Counted from the first letter of the stretch, positions 34,977 to 44,130 are shown. The stretch: 64,000 bases of DNA from Anaerobacterium chartisolvens (GCF_003337415.1 NZ_QPJT01000012.1:1-64000); one strand, 5' to 3'. Notes: a model not told the origin generated them from the sequence alone. Made by a program: numbers and translations.

Positions 34977-35903
34977 CTATTTATAAATAGGTGAAAGCTC
35001 ATGGTCGATGTACCACTTTGTAAGCACCATGGATGCCAGCAAATCAGGAGTTCCGTCAGTTTCTATGGTTACCCAGCCCTTTTGATTGTATTTCTTCAGC
35101 AGCTTCCACAAGCTCTTGAAATCCAAGTCGCCCTCACCCGGCTCCCAAAACCAGCGATGGCCGTCAGGCTGAATTTCTGGGTCCTGAGAATGTCTTACGC
35201 TGTCGGGGAGAGGCGCCGAAGCGGTATCCTTCAAATGGAAGGTCTTTACCCTGTCATGGTATTTATCGTAAAACTCAACCGGGTCAATTCCCATGAGAGC
35301 CACCTGAGCCGTATCAAGACAGTAAAATACATACCGCGGGTCTGTCATTTCCAAAAATTGATTATGATTCTCCGTGTTTGTGGCACAAAAAAATTCATTG
35401 TGCAGGCAAACCGATATCCCTTTGTCAAGAGCCCTTTTTCCTATTTCATCAACCACCTCGGCAATAGCCTTTAATTGCTCGGTGGACAAAGGGCCTACTC
35501 TGTTGTAATTGGCAACAGGGCATAAATTGATAAGCTCACCGCCAAAGGCATAGGTATCGTCAATTATTTCCTGAGCCTCCTCAATCATCGCCTTATGCTG
35601 AGATCTGTCGAACGATTCCCCCAGCCCGTGAAACATACCCGATATTCCCTCAAGGCCTCTTTCTTTTATGAAGTCCACGAAGTTCTGAATTGACCCGAAG
35701 AGTGTTTTCATCTGATGGCGCTCGAAGGGCATCAGCTCTATTCCCTTATATCCGGCTCCGACATGATATTTGACTATCTTGTCCCAGTCAGAGAAATATG
35801 CCTTGTTGCTGCGGTCTATATAATAGAAATCTCTGAAATTCTCTATCTTTTTATACGGTATCAGCTTCCAGTGCATCATATATGAGTATTTTAAATTTTC
35901 CAT
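34977..35903 (-). CDS. Isomerase/epimerase-fold TIM barrel enzyme, type LKYSY (module B)
   Basis: 308 residues, paralogue of the gene at 22217: same start (ENLKYSYMM), YHVGAGYKGIELMP, LHNEFF (ligand E), YCLDTAQVALMGIDPVEFYD (ligand D), FHLKDT (ligand H) and TIETDGTPDLLASM (ligand E). It lies 13 bp after its partner gene. Two copies of the same gene pair within 14 kb suggest duplication and specialisation for different substrates. Confidence 0.8.
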   Translation of the reverse strand: MENLKYSYMMHWKLIPYKKIENFRDFYYIDRSNKAYFSDWDKIVKYHVGAGYKGIELMPFERHQMKTLFGSIQNFVDFIKERGLEGISGMFHGLGESFDRSQHKAMIEEAQEIIDDTYAFGGELINLCPVANYNRVGPLSTEQLKAIAEVVDEIGKRALDKGISVCLHNEFFCATNTENHNQFLEMTDPRYVFYCLDTAQVALMGIDPVEFYDKYHDRVKTFHLKDTASAPLPDSVRHSQDPEIQPDGHRWFWEPGEGDLDFKSLWKLLKKYNQKGWVTIETDGTPDLLASMVLTKWYIDHELSPIYK

Positions 35904-35916
35904 TTTACATGCCCCC

Positions 35917-36882
35917 TTACGCCTTCAAAATTACATTGTCCAGATGATACCTCATCCTGAGCAATGCTCTCATAACATCAGCCGTTTGTCTGCAGCTGCA
36001 AATCACCCAGCCGTTATACCCACACTCTTTAAGAGTGTTATATATGCCCGGTAAATCCACCTTGCCCTGCCCCATATCGCAGAAAACCTTCTGAGTGCCG
36101 GTTGCAGGATATTCGGGATTAAATTTTTTGTAGTAATCCTCAACGTCTTCAAATGCTGTGTCGCAAAATTGCACACAGTCCAGTCTGTCCTTGTATTTCT
36201 TTATTATATCCGCAGGGTTTGTGCGTCCTATGGAAAGATGTGCTGTATCTGCGCTGTAGCCTACAAGCCCCGGTTCAAGCACCTTAAGGAAGTCATCTAT
36301 CCTCCCGCCGTGGGCAAGACTCCAGAATTCATTCTTTATAGCAAGCTTCACACCGCTTTTTGAAGCTATTTCACCCAGCTTGGCAAGAGTCTCATTTGTC
36401 CTTTTCAGAAAGTCCTCTACCCATACCGGCCATTCGCCCTGTCCCACGCTTACATTAAGCTGAAGCTCCCCTATATCGGGAGTAGGGGTAACAATTACCG
36501 TTTTTGTTCCGGCCTGTGCCGCGAACTCCACTGCCTGTACGGCAAAATGCATAAATGCCCCGAAATACCTGTCAAGATCCTTTCCAATGAACATGGTAGG
36601 ATTGAAATGAATGCTCGCAATTTCTTCTATACCTGAGTTGTTCAAGAATTCAACATATTTCTTTACTGATCCGTATGCAGCCTTTACCGTGTACAAGGTA
36701 AAGGGTATCCCTGTACGCCCTCCAAAATCCCAATACGGTTCGTAAGGAAGCTCAATCCCCTTAAACCCCGCAGCAGATATCATCTTATACAGCTCTTCCC
36801 AATAGTACTGGCTTTCCCTCTTGTTACGGTTCGGCTCCTGATAGCGCAGGTCAACCAAATCCAGACTACAGCCTATTTTCAT
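35917..36882 (-). CDS. Isomerase/epimerase-fold TIM barrel enzyme, type GCSLDL (module B)
   Basis: 321 residues, paralogue of the gene at 23149: MKIGCSLDLVDLR start, AAGFKGIELPYEP, LAIKNEFWSLAHG, DTAHLSIGRT and GTQKVFCDMGQGKVDLPGIY. First gene of module B, transcribed from P4 with a leader of about 310 nt. In that leader I see one GACAATTGT motif and no clear hairpin. Confidence 0.8.
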   Translation of the reverse strand: MKIGCSLDLVDLRYQEPNRNKRESQYYWEELYKMISAAGFKGIELPYEPYWDFGGRTGIPFTLYTVKAAYGSVKKYVEFLNNSGIEEIASIHFNPTMFIGKDLDRYFGAFMHFAVQAVEFAAQAGTKTVIVTPTPDIGELQLNVSVGQGEWPVWVEDFLKRTNETLAKLGEIASKSGVKLAIKNEFWSLAHGGRIDDFLKVLEPGLVGYSADTAHLSIGRTNPADIIKKYKDRLDCVQFCDTAFEDVEDYYKKFNPEYPATGTQKVFCDMGQGKVDLPGIYNTLKECGYNGWVICSCRQTADVMRALLRMRYHLDNVILKA

Positions 36883-37201
36883 ATGTGAACGCTCCTCTCC
36901 GTTATATTATTGTTGCCCCGAGCCAAAATTTATAATGGCAATTTTATTAACTGATTATAGCTTATCATAGTCCCCAATTTCAGGCGTGTCATAACATTAC
37001 CTTTGTAAGACATTTTTTGTGGCTCTTTATTTGAATAATTGGCTTAAAGAAAAGAGAGGGGTCAGGGGTGAGACAATTGTTTTAATGAAAAAATGGCAGC
37101 TTGAAAATTGTTACTATATATTTGTGTAATACCTGCAAATTATATAATAACATATTATTTTATAAATAAATTCACCCGTAAAATAATTAGGGTATATAAT
37201 A

Positions 37202-37268
37202 ATTGTAAATAATTTTTCAGCACTTAACAATGATGCAAATTTCACATTTATTCAGATTTTTTAAGATT
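37202..37268 (-). promoter_or_regulatory. Promoter P4 with conserved activator-type box
   Basis: Minus strand: -35 TTGTTA (37225-37230), 17 bp, -10 TACAAT (37202-37207). The shared box follows upstream (plus-strand ACAATGATGCAAATTTCACA then TTTATTCAGAT). It faces the isomerase-isomerase-dehydrogenase module whose first codon is at 36882. Confidence 0.65.
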
Positions 37269-37306
37269 CTCACACTGCGGGAAAGACAGCTTGAGCAAAA
37301 TAAAGA

Positions 37307-37346
37307 GAGTATCCCTCACTACCGAAAAAGTAGTTTCGAGACACTC
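37307..37346 (-). terminator. Probable terminator after the SnoaL-like gene
   Basis: On the minus strand, GAGTGTC pairs with GATACTC (one G-T pair) around an inner ACTAC/GTAGT stem, followed by TCTTTATTTT. It lies 28 bp after the stop codon of the gene at 37374. Confidence 0.55.
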
Positions 37347-37373
37347 CCTTTAGCCTTAAGCCAAAATATGCGA

Positions 37374-38036
37374 TTATTTTTTTACCCAGAAATCCTTTAG
37401 ATCCTCCTCAGAATTGTATCGGCGAGGAGGCTCAAAGAACATATTAGTCGTCTTTTCACATCCAAAGAACGTAGGCTCGAAGGTCGAAGACCTGTCAGCT
37501 TCAGGGCGTCCGTCGTTTGCAATCTGGCTTCCCAGCTTGACCCTGTCCAGCTCAACCCACGAGTGGTGGTAATCACACAACAGCAAATGAGGTATTCTGA
37601 AATGCCAGAATTTCCATTCTCCGTTCACTTTTATAAAATCAATTGCATACATTCCCCATACCCAAAAGGCCTCCGGCTCTTTTGTACCGGCATCCTTGCG
37701 GCCTTCGGCACCGGGCGACAGCCACAGTCCGCGCGCAGTCTTACCGTCGGCTGCAACCTCTACTATATCAGTTGTCAGCAGGTGGAGCGCAAACATGCCT
37801 TTTCCGTCGCCCTCCATGGAATGATGCCATTCCACAAAAAATTTCTCAATACCTTTAGGGCCGTCAAATACTCCGAAGCCCTCGCAGTCTATCCAAATAT
37901 CATCACGATCAGCAAACATTCCAGGGACATTTTCCCATGCACGTCCATATCCGTAATATACATAACGGGCCATAAGCTTTTTTATTTCCTGCACATCCCA
38001 CAGCTCTTTAACCTTTTGTTCAAATGTCGGTTCCAT
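37374..38036 (-). CDS. SnoaL-like (NTF2-fold) protein, long form
   Basis: 220 residues. The central part fits the SnoaL_4/NTF2 fold used by dehydratases, isomerases and ring-hydroxylating dioxygenase beta-like proteins (VQEIKKLMARYVYYG; GPKGIEKFFVEWH; WGMYAIDFIKVNGEWKFWHF). It is the last gene after the peptide-type ABC transporter, 51 bp downstream. AGGTGG lies 7 nt before the ATG. Its place suggests it acts on the imported compound; the reaction is unknown. Confidence 0.65.
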   Translation of the reverse strand: MEPTFEQKVKELWDVQEIKKLMARYVYYGYGRAWENVPGMFADRDDIWIDCEGFGVFDGPKGIEKFFVEWHHSMEGDGKGMFALHLLTTDIVEVAADGKTARGLWLSPGAEGRKDAGTKEPEAFWVWGMYAIDFIKVNGEWKFWHFRIPHLLLCDYHHSWVELDRVKLGSQIANDGRPEADRSSTFEPTFFGCEKTTNMFFEPPRRYNSEEDLKDFWVKK

Positions 38037-38087
38037 TTTTACACCACCTATAAAAAATAAATACTGACAGCTTTTTGCAGAGCCGCG

Positions 38088-39044
38088 TCAATTATACAAA
38101 TGGCAGGCCACAAAATGCTTTTCCTTAACTTCAATAAATTCAGGCATCTCCTTAAAGCAACGCTCAGTGGCTTTAGGGCAGCGCGCCGCAAAACGGCAGC
38201 CCTCCGGCGGGTCAATAGGCGAAGTCACTTCGCCCTTCATAATCTCTGCCTCTTTCCCCTTGTGCGATATATCGGGAATAGGTATTGCCGAAAGAAGTGC
38301 CTTGGTGTATGGGTGCAGAGGATCCTCAAAAAGGCTGTCCGAGCTTGTCATTTCAACCATCTTACCCAAATAAAGTACAAGTATATCGTCGCTTATATGC
38401 TTTACAACCGATAAATCGTGAGTAATAAAGATATATGTGAGGCCCAGCTTATCCTTCAGGTTCATCATCAGGTTTAAAATCTGTGCTTGTATTGATACAT
38501 CCAGTGCCGACACCGGCTCGTCACAGACTATGAACTTGGGGTTAAGCGCAAGGGCACGCGCTATGCCAATACGCTGGCGGCGCCCACCGTCCAGCTCATG
38601 CGGATAGGTGTTAAAATACCTTCTGTCAAGGCCTACAATTTCCATGAGCTCGGCAACCCTTTCAGTGCGCTCCTGCTTATTTTTGAAGACCTTGTGAATA
38701 CACAGCGGCTCCTCAATAATTTGATACACTGTCATCTTGGGGTCAAGTGATGAGAAGGGATCCTGAAAGATTATCTGCATCTGTCGGCGAAGTGCCGTCA
38801 TATCCTTTGGCTTTATATCAGTTATATCCTTACCGTCAAAAATAATTTTTCCGTCTGTAGAAGGTAGAAGCCTTAGTATCGTTCTTCCAAGAGTTGACTT
38901 TCCGCATCCGGATTCTCCGACGACGCCAAGGGTTTTTCCCTCACCAATTTTGAAGCTGACATCATCGACGGCATGCAGCATACCCTTTGGCGTTTCGAAA
39001 TACTTTTTAAGATTTTTGCATTCAAGCAGTACTTTTTCGCTCAC
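38088..39044 (-). CDS. Dipeptide/oligopeptide-type ABC transporter ATPase, DppF/OppF type
   Basis: 318 residues. Walker A is GESGCGKST (43-51) and Walker B FIVCDEPVSALD. The signature motif is the unusual LDGGRRQR in place of LSGGQRQR. The C-terminal oligopeptide extension ends in GCRFAARCP and FVACHLYN, with cysteines typical of the Dpp/Opp ATPases. It starts with GTG and overlaps the upstream ATPase gene by 4 nt, so the two are translated together as a heterodimer. Confidence 0.9.
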   Translation of the reverse strand: MSEKVLLECKNLKKYFETPKGMLHAVDDVSFKIGEGKTLGVVGESGCGKSTLGRTILRLLPSTDGKIIFDGKDITDIKPKDMTALRRQMQIIFQDPFSSLDPKMTVYQIIEEPLCIHKVFKNKQERTERVAELMEIVGLDRRYFNTYPHELDGGRRQRIGIARALALNPKFIVCDEPVSALDVSIQAQILNLMMNLKDKLGLTYIFITHDLSVVKHISDDILVLYLGKMVEMTSSDSLFEDPLHPYTKALLSAIPIPDISHKGKEAEIMKGEVTSPIDPPEGCRFAARCPKATERCFKEMPEFIEVKEKHFVACHLYN

Positions 39045-40027
39045 AGAATTGCACCCCCTTTGTCAAACTGATGACACTGTATCATATGTGTGCCGTTTAT
39101 ATACTTGGACGGATTATCGCCGCTTTGACAGTATTCTGAGCCTTTTGGGCAGCGGGGATGGAACTTGCAGCCGTCCGGCAGCTCTGAAGGGTGCGGAGTC
39201 AGCCCGTTTATCGGAGTCAGGCGTTTAGTGCGCTCTGTGATATTGGGAATGGAGTTAAAAAGCCCATTTGTATATGGATGATGAGGGCGGCTTTTATCAA
39301 ACACATCCTCCAAAGTGCCATACTCCACTATCTCTCCGGCATACATTATAGCAACCTTATCGCAGAAGTTTGCCACAATGCCAAGGTCGTGCGTTATAAG
39401 CATAACGGATGAGCCCATTTCCTTTTGCAGCCCGCGCATCATTTTAATAACCTGGGCCTGTATTGTTACGTCTAGTGCTGTAGTAGGCTCATCCGCTATG
39501 AGTAGATCAGGGTTGCAGGCAATAGCTATTGCTATCATGACGCGCTGCTTCATGCCTCCCGAAAACTGATGGGCATATTCATTCTTTCTGGACGGCGGAA
39601 TTCCAACGAGACTAAGGATGTTATCAACTCTTTGGTTTATTTCATGATGACTGATATTCCTGTTATGAAACCTTATGACATCCGCAATCTGAGAACCCAC
39701 CCTAAAGACGGGGTTGAGACTGGTCATGGGGTCCTGAAATATCATTGATATACGGCTGCCCCGGATGGATCGGAGCTTCTTTTCGCTTGCGCCTTTCAGG
39801 TTTTCACCGTCAAATATGATTTCGCCCTCAACCGTTGAAGTGTATTTGGGCAGAAGGCCGAGTATTGACAGGGCAGTTGTAGTTTTACCCGCTCCCGTCT
39901 CGCCGACAAGGCCCAGCACCTCTCCTTTGTCTATTGACAGATTCACTTGGTTTACCGCTCTTGAGACTACCTTATCGGCAGTGTATCGTACGCTAAGGTT
40001 TTTAATTTCAAGCAATTTTTCTCCCAT
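39041..40027 (-). CDS. Dipeptide/oligopeptide-type ABC transporter ATPase, DppD/OppD type
   Basis: 328 residues from the ATG at 40027 (AGGAG 7 nt upstream); the longer frame to 40072 runs into the permease gene. Walker A GETGAGKTT (42-50), signature FSGGMKQR, Walker B LLIADEPTTALD, and the C-terminal GCKFHPRCP region that binds an iron-sulfur cluster in some relatives. It partners the DppF-type ATPase. Confidence 0.9.
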   Translation of the reverse strand: MGEKLLEIKNLSVRYTADKVVSRAVNQVNLSIDKGEVLGLVGETGAGKTTTALSILGLLPKYTSTVEGEIIFDGENLKGASEKKLRSIRGSRISMIFQDPMTSLNPVFRVGSQIADVIRFHNRNISHHEINQRVDNILSLVGIPPSRKNEYAHQFSGGMKQRVMIAIAIACNPDLLIADEPTTALDVTIQAQVIKMMRGLQKEMGSSVMLITHDLGIVANFCDKVAIMYAGEIVEYGTLEDVFDKSRPHHPYTNGLFNSIPNITERTKRLTPINGLTPHPSELPDGCKFHPRCPKGSEYCQSGDNPSKYINGTHMIQCHQFDKGGAIL

Positions 40028-40037
40028 ATTCTTTCTC

Positions 40038-40949
40038 CTATGCTCTGCCCTTGAGCTGCGGATCGAAAGCATCTCTCAGGCAGTCTCCTAAAGTATTGAT
40101 TAGTAACGCAGATATGGCAAGCACCAAGCCGGGAACAAGAACCATATACTGGTTGCGCATCATGAAGTTGAGTCCGCTCGCAAGCATAGTTCCCCATTCA
40201 GGCGTAGGAGCCTTCACTCCCAGTCCGATAAAGCCTAATGTAGCGCCCATCATAATATTCATGGAAACCTGGGCTGTACCGTTAATTATCATAATGCTGG
40301 TAAGGTTCGGAAATAAATGTCTATACATTATATATGACGGTTTCCCTCCCAAAGCCACGGCAGATTCCACATAGTCCATCTTTGACAGCGTCAGTGCCAC
40401 ACTTCGCACCATTTTTGTATGCATGGGCAATCCTGAGAAAGTCAGCGCAACAATAAGCTGCGGCACCCCATTGCCAAGCGCGGCACATATTGCAAGAGCA
40501 ACAACCAAGCCGGGTATGCAGCTTATTACATCTATAACACGCATGATTATATTGTCAACAATTCCCCCCAGCATAGAGCAGACGGAGGCCAATATTGCAG
40601 ATATAAAAAGCGAAGAGGCCGCCGATATTAATCCAATCTGCAGCGCGGTACGGGTGCCGTGTATAATCCTGGCGAAGATGTCACGGCCGAAATTGTCTGT
40701 GCCAAGCAAATGTCCCGGGCTTCCCGGCGGCATTAATTTATCAGTCGCTATCTGCTTAATGGCCATCTCATACGGAACTATCAAATCTGCGAATATAGCG
40801 ATTAAAATTAAAAGTGACACACCCACAAAGGCGATCATTGCCACAGGACGTGAGCTTAGCCGATGCCACACCTCTCTGCCCTGACTGTTTTTTGTACTTT
40901 TTTCCCTTTTAACCAGTTGTTCTGCGGCAGCTTTTTCAGTTTTCAGCAT
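40038..40949 (-). CDS. Dipeptide/oligopeptide-type ABC transporter permease, DppC type
   Basis: 303 residues from the ATG at 40949 (GGAGG 9 nt upstream); earlier in-frame codons overlap the DppB gene. A long cytoplasmic N-terminus is followed by the OppC-type first membrane segment and LLGTDNFGRDIFARIIHGTR, a hallmark of this permease. The EAA-like loop is VESAVALGGKPSYIMYRHLFPN. It pairs with the DppB-type permease directly upstream. Confidence 0.9.
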   Translation of the reverse strand: MLKTEKAAAEQLVKREKSTKNSQGREVWHRLSSRPVAMIAFVGVSLLILIAIFADLIVPYEMAIKQIATDKLMPPGSPGHLLGTDNFGRDIFARIIHGTRTALQIGLISAASSLFISAILASVCSMLGGIVDNIIMRVIDVISCIPGLVVALAICAALGNGVPQLIVALTFSGLPMHTKMVRSVALTLSKMDYVESAVALGGKPSYIMYRHLFPNLTSIMIINGTAQVSMNIMMGATLGFIGLGVKAPTPEWGTMLASGLNFMMRNQYMVLVPGLVLAISALLINTLGDCLRDAFDPQLKGRA

Positions 40950-40950
40950 G

Positions 40951-41925
40951 TCACGCCACCTCCTCTTTAAGCTTCTTAGTCTCTTTTCTCTTTTTCTTGC
41001 CCGCAAAGCTGCTCCTTATACGCGGATCAACCAACGCATACGAGAGATCTACAATCAATTGAACCATAATTGTAAATATGGCAAGTATCATGGTACAGGC
41101 CAGCAGCGTAGGCATATCACGGCTGTTAATGGCCTCTACAATTTTAAAGCCGACGCCGGGGATGGCGAAAACCTTTTCGACAAGAACCGCACCGCCGATC
41201 ATAGTAGCAAAGATACCTCCCGTAAGCGTAATAATAGGCAGCAGCGCATTCTTAAGGGCCTCACGGAAAATTACATAGCCCTCTTTAGCTCCCTTGCTGC
41301 GTGCCGTTCTGATGTAATCCTGCCTTATACAGTCCAGCATCGCGCTGCGCACCTGACGGACATAGTTTGCGAGAAATGGCAAAAGCAGCGTAAATACAGG
41401 CAAGACCCAATGACGAAGTGTCCCCGTTCCATATGTCGGAAACCATCCAAGATTTACCGAGAAGGTCATGATCAATATCAGACCCAGCCAAAAACCCGGT
41501 ATAGACCCCAAAAACTTAGCCAGAACATTAACAATGCTGTCAAATGCCGTATATTGCTTAACAGCACACATGACACCCAACGGAATTCCTAAAATCACCA
41601 TAATTAATGTTGTTATAAATGCCAGCTTGAGACTTATGGGAATGCGGAACCCGACATCATCCGCAACAGGCCCCTGTGTTTTGAAGGATGTCCCCATATC
41701 ACCCTGTACAAAATTGACAACCCAGTTGAAGTACTGAACGGGCATAGGCTTGTCAAGTCCGAATTTAGCCTCCATTGCGTCATAATCCGCCTGAGTGTAT
41801 TCAGAGGGCAGCATAAGGACAACGGGGTCTGACTCTGAGAGATTTAAGAGAATAAATATAAAAAAAGCAACAAGCAGAAGCAAAATGGGAACCATAATAA
41901 TCCTATTTATTGTATATTTTATCAT
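40951..41925 (-). CDS. Dipeptide/oligopeptide-type ABC transporter permease, DppB type
   Basis: 324 residues. The N-terminus KYTINRIIMVPILLLLVAF and GDMGTSFKTQGPVADD are typical of DppB/OppB permeases, and TARSKGAKEGYVIFREALKN is the ATPase-contacting loop. It follows the binding-protein gene by about 160 bp that include a hairpin. In Clostridia transporters of this family carry not only peptides but also sugars, nickel or other compounds, so the substrate is open. Confidence 0.9.
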   Translation of the reverse strand: MIKYTINRIIMVPILLLLVAFFIFILLNLSESDPVVLMLPSEYTQADYDAMEAKFGLDKPMPVQYFNWVVNFVQGDMGTSFKTQGPVADDVGFRIPISLKLAFITTLIMVILGIPLGVMCAVKQYTAFDSIVNVLAKFLGSIPGFWLGLILIMTFSVNLGWFPTYGTGTLRHWVLPVFTLLLPFLANYVRQVRSAMLDCIRQDYIRTARSKGAKEGYVIFREALKNALLPIITLTGGIFATMIGGAVLVEKVFAIPGVGFKIVEAINSRDMPTLLACTMILAIFTIMVQLIVDLSYALVDPRIRSSFAGKKKRKETKKLKEEVA

Positions 41926-42001
41926 ATAATACCTCGTTTAACTAATGGAGTAGTCCGAAACTACCATTTTATATATTTTAGATTGTGGTATCAGTTTCGC
42001 A

Positions 42002-42039
42002 AAGGGTACCGATAAGACAGAGCTTTCGCCGGTACCCTT
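42002..42039 (-). terminator. Intra-operon hairpin between binding protein and permease genes
   Basis: A 10-bp perfect inverted repeat AAGGGTACCG / CGGTACCCTT with an 18-nt loop and only a short T run. It may reduce read-through or protect the upstream mRNA, so that the binding protein is made in excess. Confidence 0.55.
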
Positions 42040-42086
42040 CACAATATTATTTAAGCCTATGGTCATTTAACATAACTGCCGGGTTA

Positions 42087-43697
42087 TTACTTAACCTTGA
42101 GATAACAGAAATCCATATACCCGGTAATAGGAGCCACATGAACACCTGTTATATTCTTGGCGACAGCGTAGAAGCGATAAACCTGAACACCGCCCATAGC
42201 AAGGCATTCATCCTGAACAAGAGAAGTCAGTGCTTCAACATTCTTGAGATAGTCTTCATTTGTAGCAGATGTGTTGGCTGCCTCATAAAGCTTCATAGCC
42301 TCAGCATAGCGATCCTTGTTAATATAGTCCAGCCACATGACACGCTGGGTTGATTGTGGGGTAAGTCCCATGGAGAATGGCGTAAGAGGCGACTCGACAC
42401 CGTAGCCGTTATGGCAGGGGAACATTTCATATGTGCCTCCCTTGAGCATACCGTAGCAGGTAGCTCCGTCATAAGTTACCGTCTTAACATTTACCAGACC
42501 AAGCTCATTTAATTGTGCCTGAATGGCAATCTCGAGGTTGGTGAAGTCGGGGTCAGCCAGCATGGTAAATTTGATATCCTCCGGCTTGAAGCCTGCATCT
42601 GCAAGTATTTTCAGTCCCAACTGCGGGTCATACTTATACTTGTCGGAATATGGAACCATGCCAGGGCCTGCCCAGTAGCTCTTAGAGGCGGGATACTTGC
42701 CGTCATACACCAGCTGTGACGCTGCCTCCCAGTCAACCATGTGGCAAAGAGCCTCACGGACTGCGTCATTTTTGAAAATTTCAACCTCACGGGCGTTGAA
42801 CCAGAAGGGATTTACGCGATCCTCCACTTCAAGAACATCCCAGCCCTTCTGTTTAAGGTTGTTGTACACTTCGATATTTACGGTATTCAAGCAATCGAGA
42901 TCACCATTCATAAGCGCAATGAGAGCTGTGTTCTCGTCCGGTATAATCACGAGCTCGCACGTCTCAATGGACGGAGCTTTGTCGGGGTTGTGATAGTTAG
43001 GGTTTGCTTTGAGTACAAAGCCCTTACCTGAGGTATAGGATTCTATATAATACGGGCCGCAGCCAATAGCCGCCTTGTTATCCTCAGAGCCATACTGCTC
43101 GATGGCTTTAGGGTCTACAACGCCGCAAAGTGATTGCATGGGAAGATCGTAAATGAATGTTGCCGAGGGGTTGTTGAGAGTGATGGTGAGCTCAAACTCA
43201 CCTGTTGCCTCATAGCTTTTAACAGCAGAGAAGTAGCGGGGCTGAAATTCTTTAGTAATATCCCACGTCTTTACGAAGGCTTCCGCATTAACCTGATTAC
43301 CGCTTGTAAAATAAGCGTCCTTCTTAATTTGGAACACCCATACCATTCCGTCATCGGAAACTTTCCAGCTCTCGGCTAGATTGCCTCGAATGTCGTTCTG
43401 GTTCATCTGGTATTTGTAGAGAAGGTTATCGTAGAGCTGATTATACAGAGCAGCTCCGCGGCTGTCCTTCCATGGCATATGAGAAGGCATATCGTAATTA
43501 ACCCAGTATTTAAACGAGGTACCTTTCTGTATGCCTGCAGTCCCCTCATTGGGTGCATCACCCGTTGTAGAATTGGAAACTGTTCCCGATGGGTCCGGTT
43601 GGTCAGTCCCTCCGTTGCCACAAGCTGCAAATGTCATGAGAATCATAACCAAGGCAAGGAAAATTGAATATTTTCTTAGCTTCATAGTAGTTTTCAT
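42087..43697 (-). CDS. Dipeptide/oligopeptide-type ABC transporter substrate-binding lipoprotein
   Basis: 536 residues, family 5 extracellular solute-binding protein. The lipobox TFAAC puts the lipidated cysteine at residue 26. The body has LAESWKVSDDGMVWVFQIKK and the usual CGPYYIESYTSGKGFVLKAN region. An ATG at 43685 is an alternative start that gives a more usual signal peptide; the ribosome binding site AAAGG is too close to the first ATG and 12 nt from the second. First gene of the transporter operon. Confidence 0.85.
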   Translation of the reverse strand: MKTTMKLRKYSIFLALVMILMTFAACGNGGTDQPDPSGTVSNSTTGDAPNEGTAGIQKGTSFKYWVNYDMPSHMPWKDSRGAALYNQLYDNLLYKYQMNQNDIRGNLAESWKVSDDGMVWVFQIKKDAYFTSGNQVNAEAFVKTWDITKEFQPRYFSAVKSYEATGEFELTITLNNPSATFIYDLPMQSLCGVVDPKAIEQYGSEDNKAAIGCGPYYIESYTSGKGFVLKANPNYHNPDKAPSIETCELVIIPDENTALIALMNGDLDCLNTVNIEVYNNLKQKGWDVLEVEDRVNPFWFNAREVEIFKNDAVREALCHMVDWEAASQLVYDGKYPASKSYWAGPGMVPYSDKYKYDPQLGLKILADAGFKPEDIKFTMLADPDFTNLEIAIQAQLNELGLVNVKTVTYDGATCYGMLKGGTYEMFPCHNGYGVESPLTPFSMGLTPQSTQRVMWLDYINKDRYAEAMKLYEAANTSATNEDYLKNVEALTSLVQDECLAMGGVQVYRFYAVAKNITGVHVAPITGYMDFCYLKVK

Positions 43698-43916
43698 CCT
43701 TTCTTTTATTTATTGGCTCCCTCAAGATCTGCTTTGAGACCCCTCGCATCTCTCCACGCCTTTAATGGATGCCATAATTACCAAAAGTACTAAATATAGA
43801 AAATCCGAAATGTAGGAAACTATCAATAACAGTTCTAGTTGAATGTGTGACGCGCAATTACATATAGAGGTTAACATATATATATGTCTCCCACACGCCA
43901 AACTTTGCAGAAAACA

Positions 43917-43983
43917 GAGACAATTATTGCTTATGCAATAATTACAAGCATTTAAGCGGTATTATGCCGGCAATTATTGTCTC
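43917..43983. repeat. Inverted repeat GAGACAATTATTGC with nested arm
   Basis: Perfect 14-bp arms at 43917-43930 and 43970-43983. A third, partial copy (TGCAATAATTA) lies just inside the left arm, so alternative hairpins are possible. It lies in the 512-nt gap before the peptide-type transporter operon and could be an operator; no clear promoter was found there. Apart from this repeat and the terminator at 44131, the gap shows nothing I can name. Confidence 0.5.
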
Positions 43984-44130
43984 ACCTTTGTGCAGAAATT
44001 GGCTTGTGGCAAATATGTCCTTCTGTTAATCTCAAACTATAATTTTATAATACCTATGTAAATTTGTTCCATACTAAAAACTTTGATTAGAGGTGTTGAC
44101 GTATTGAGTAAAAAACACAATATAAAGCTA

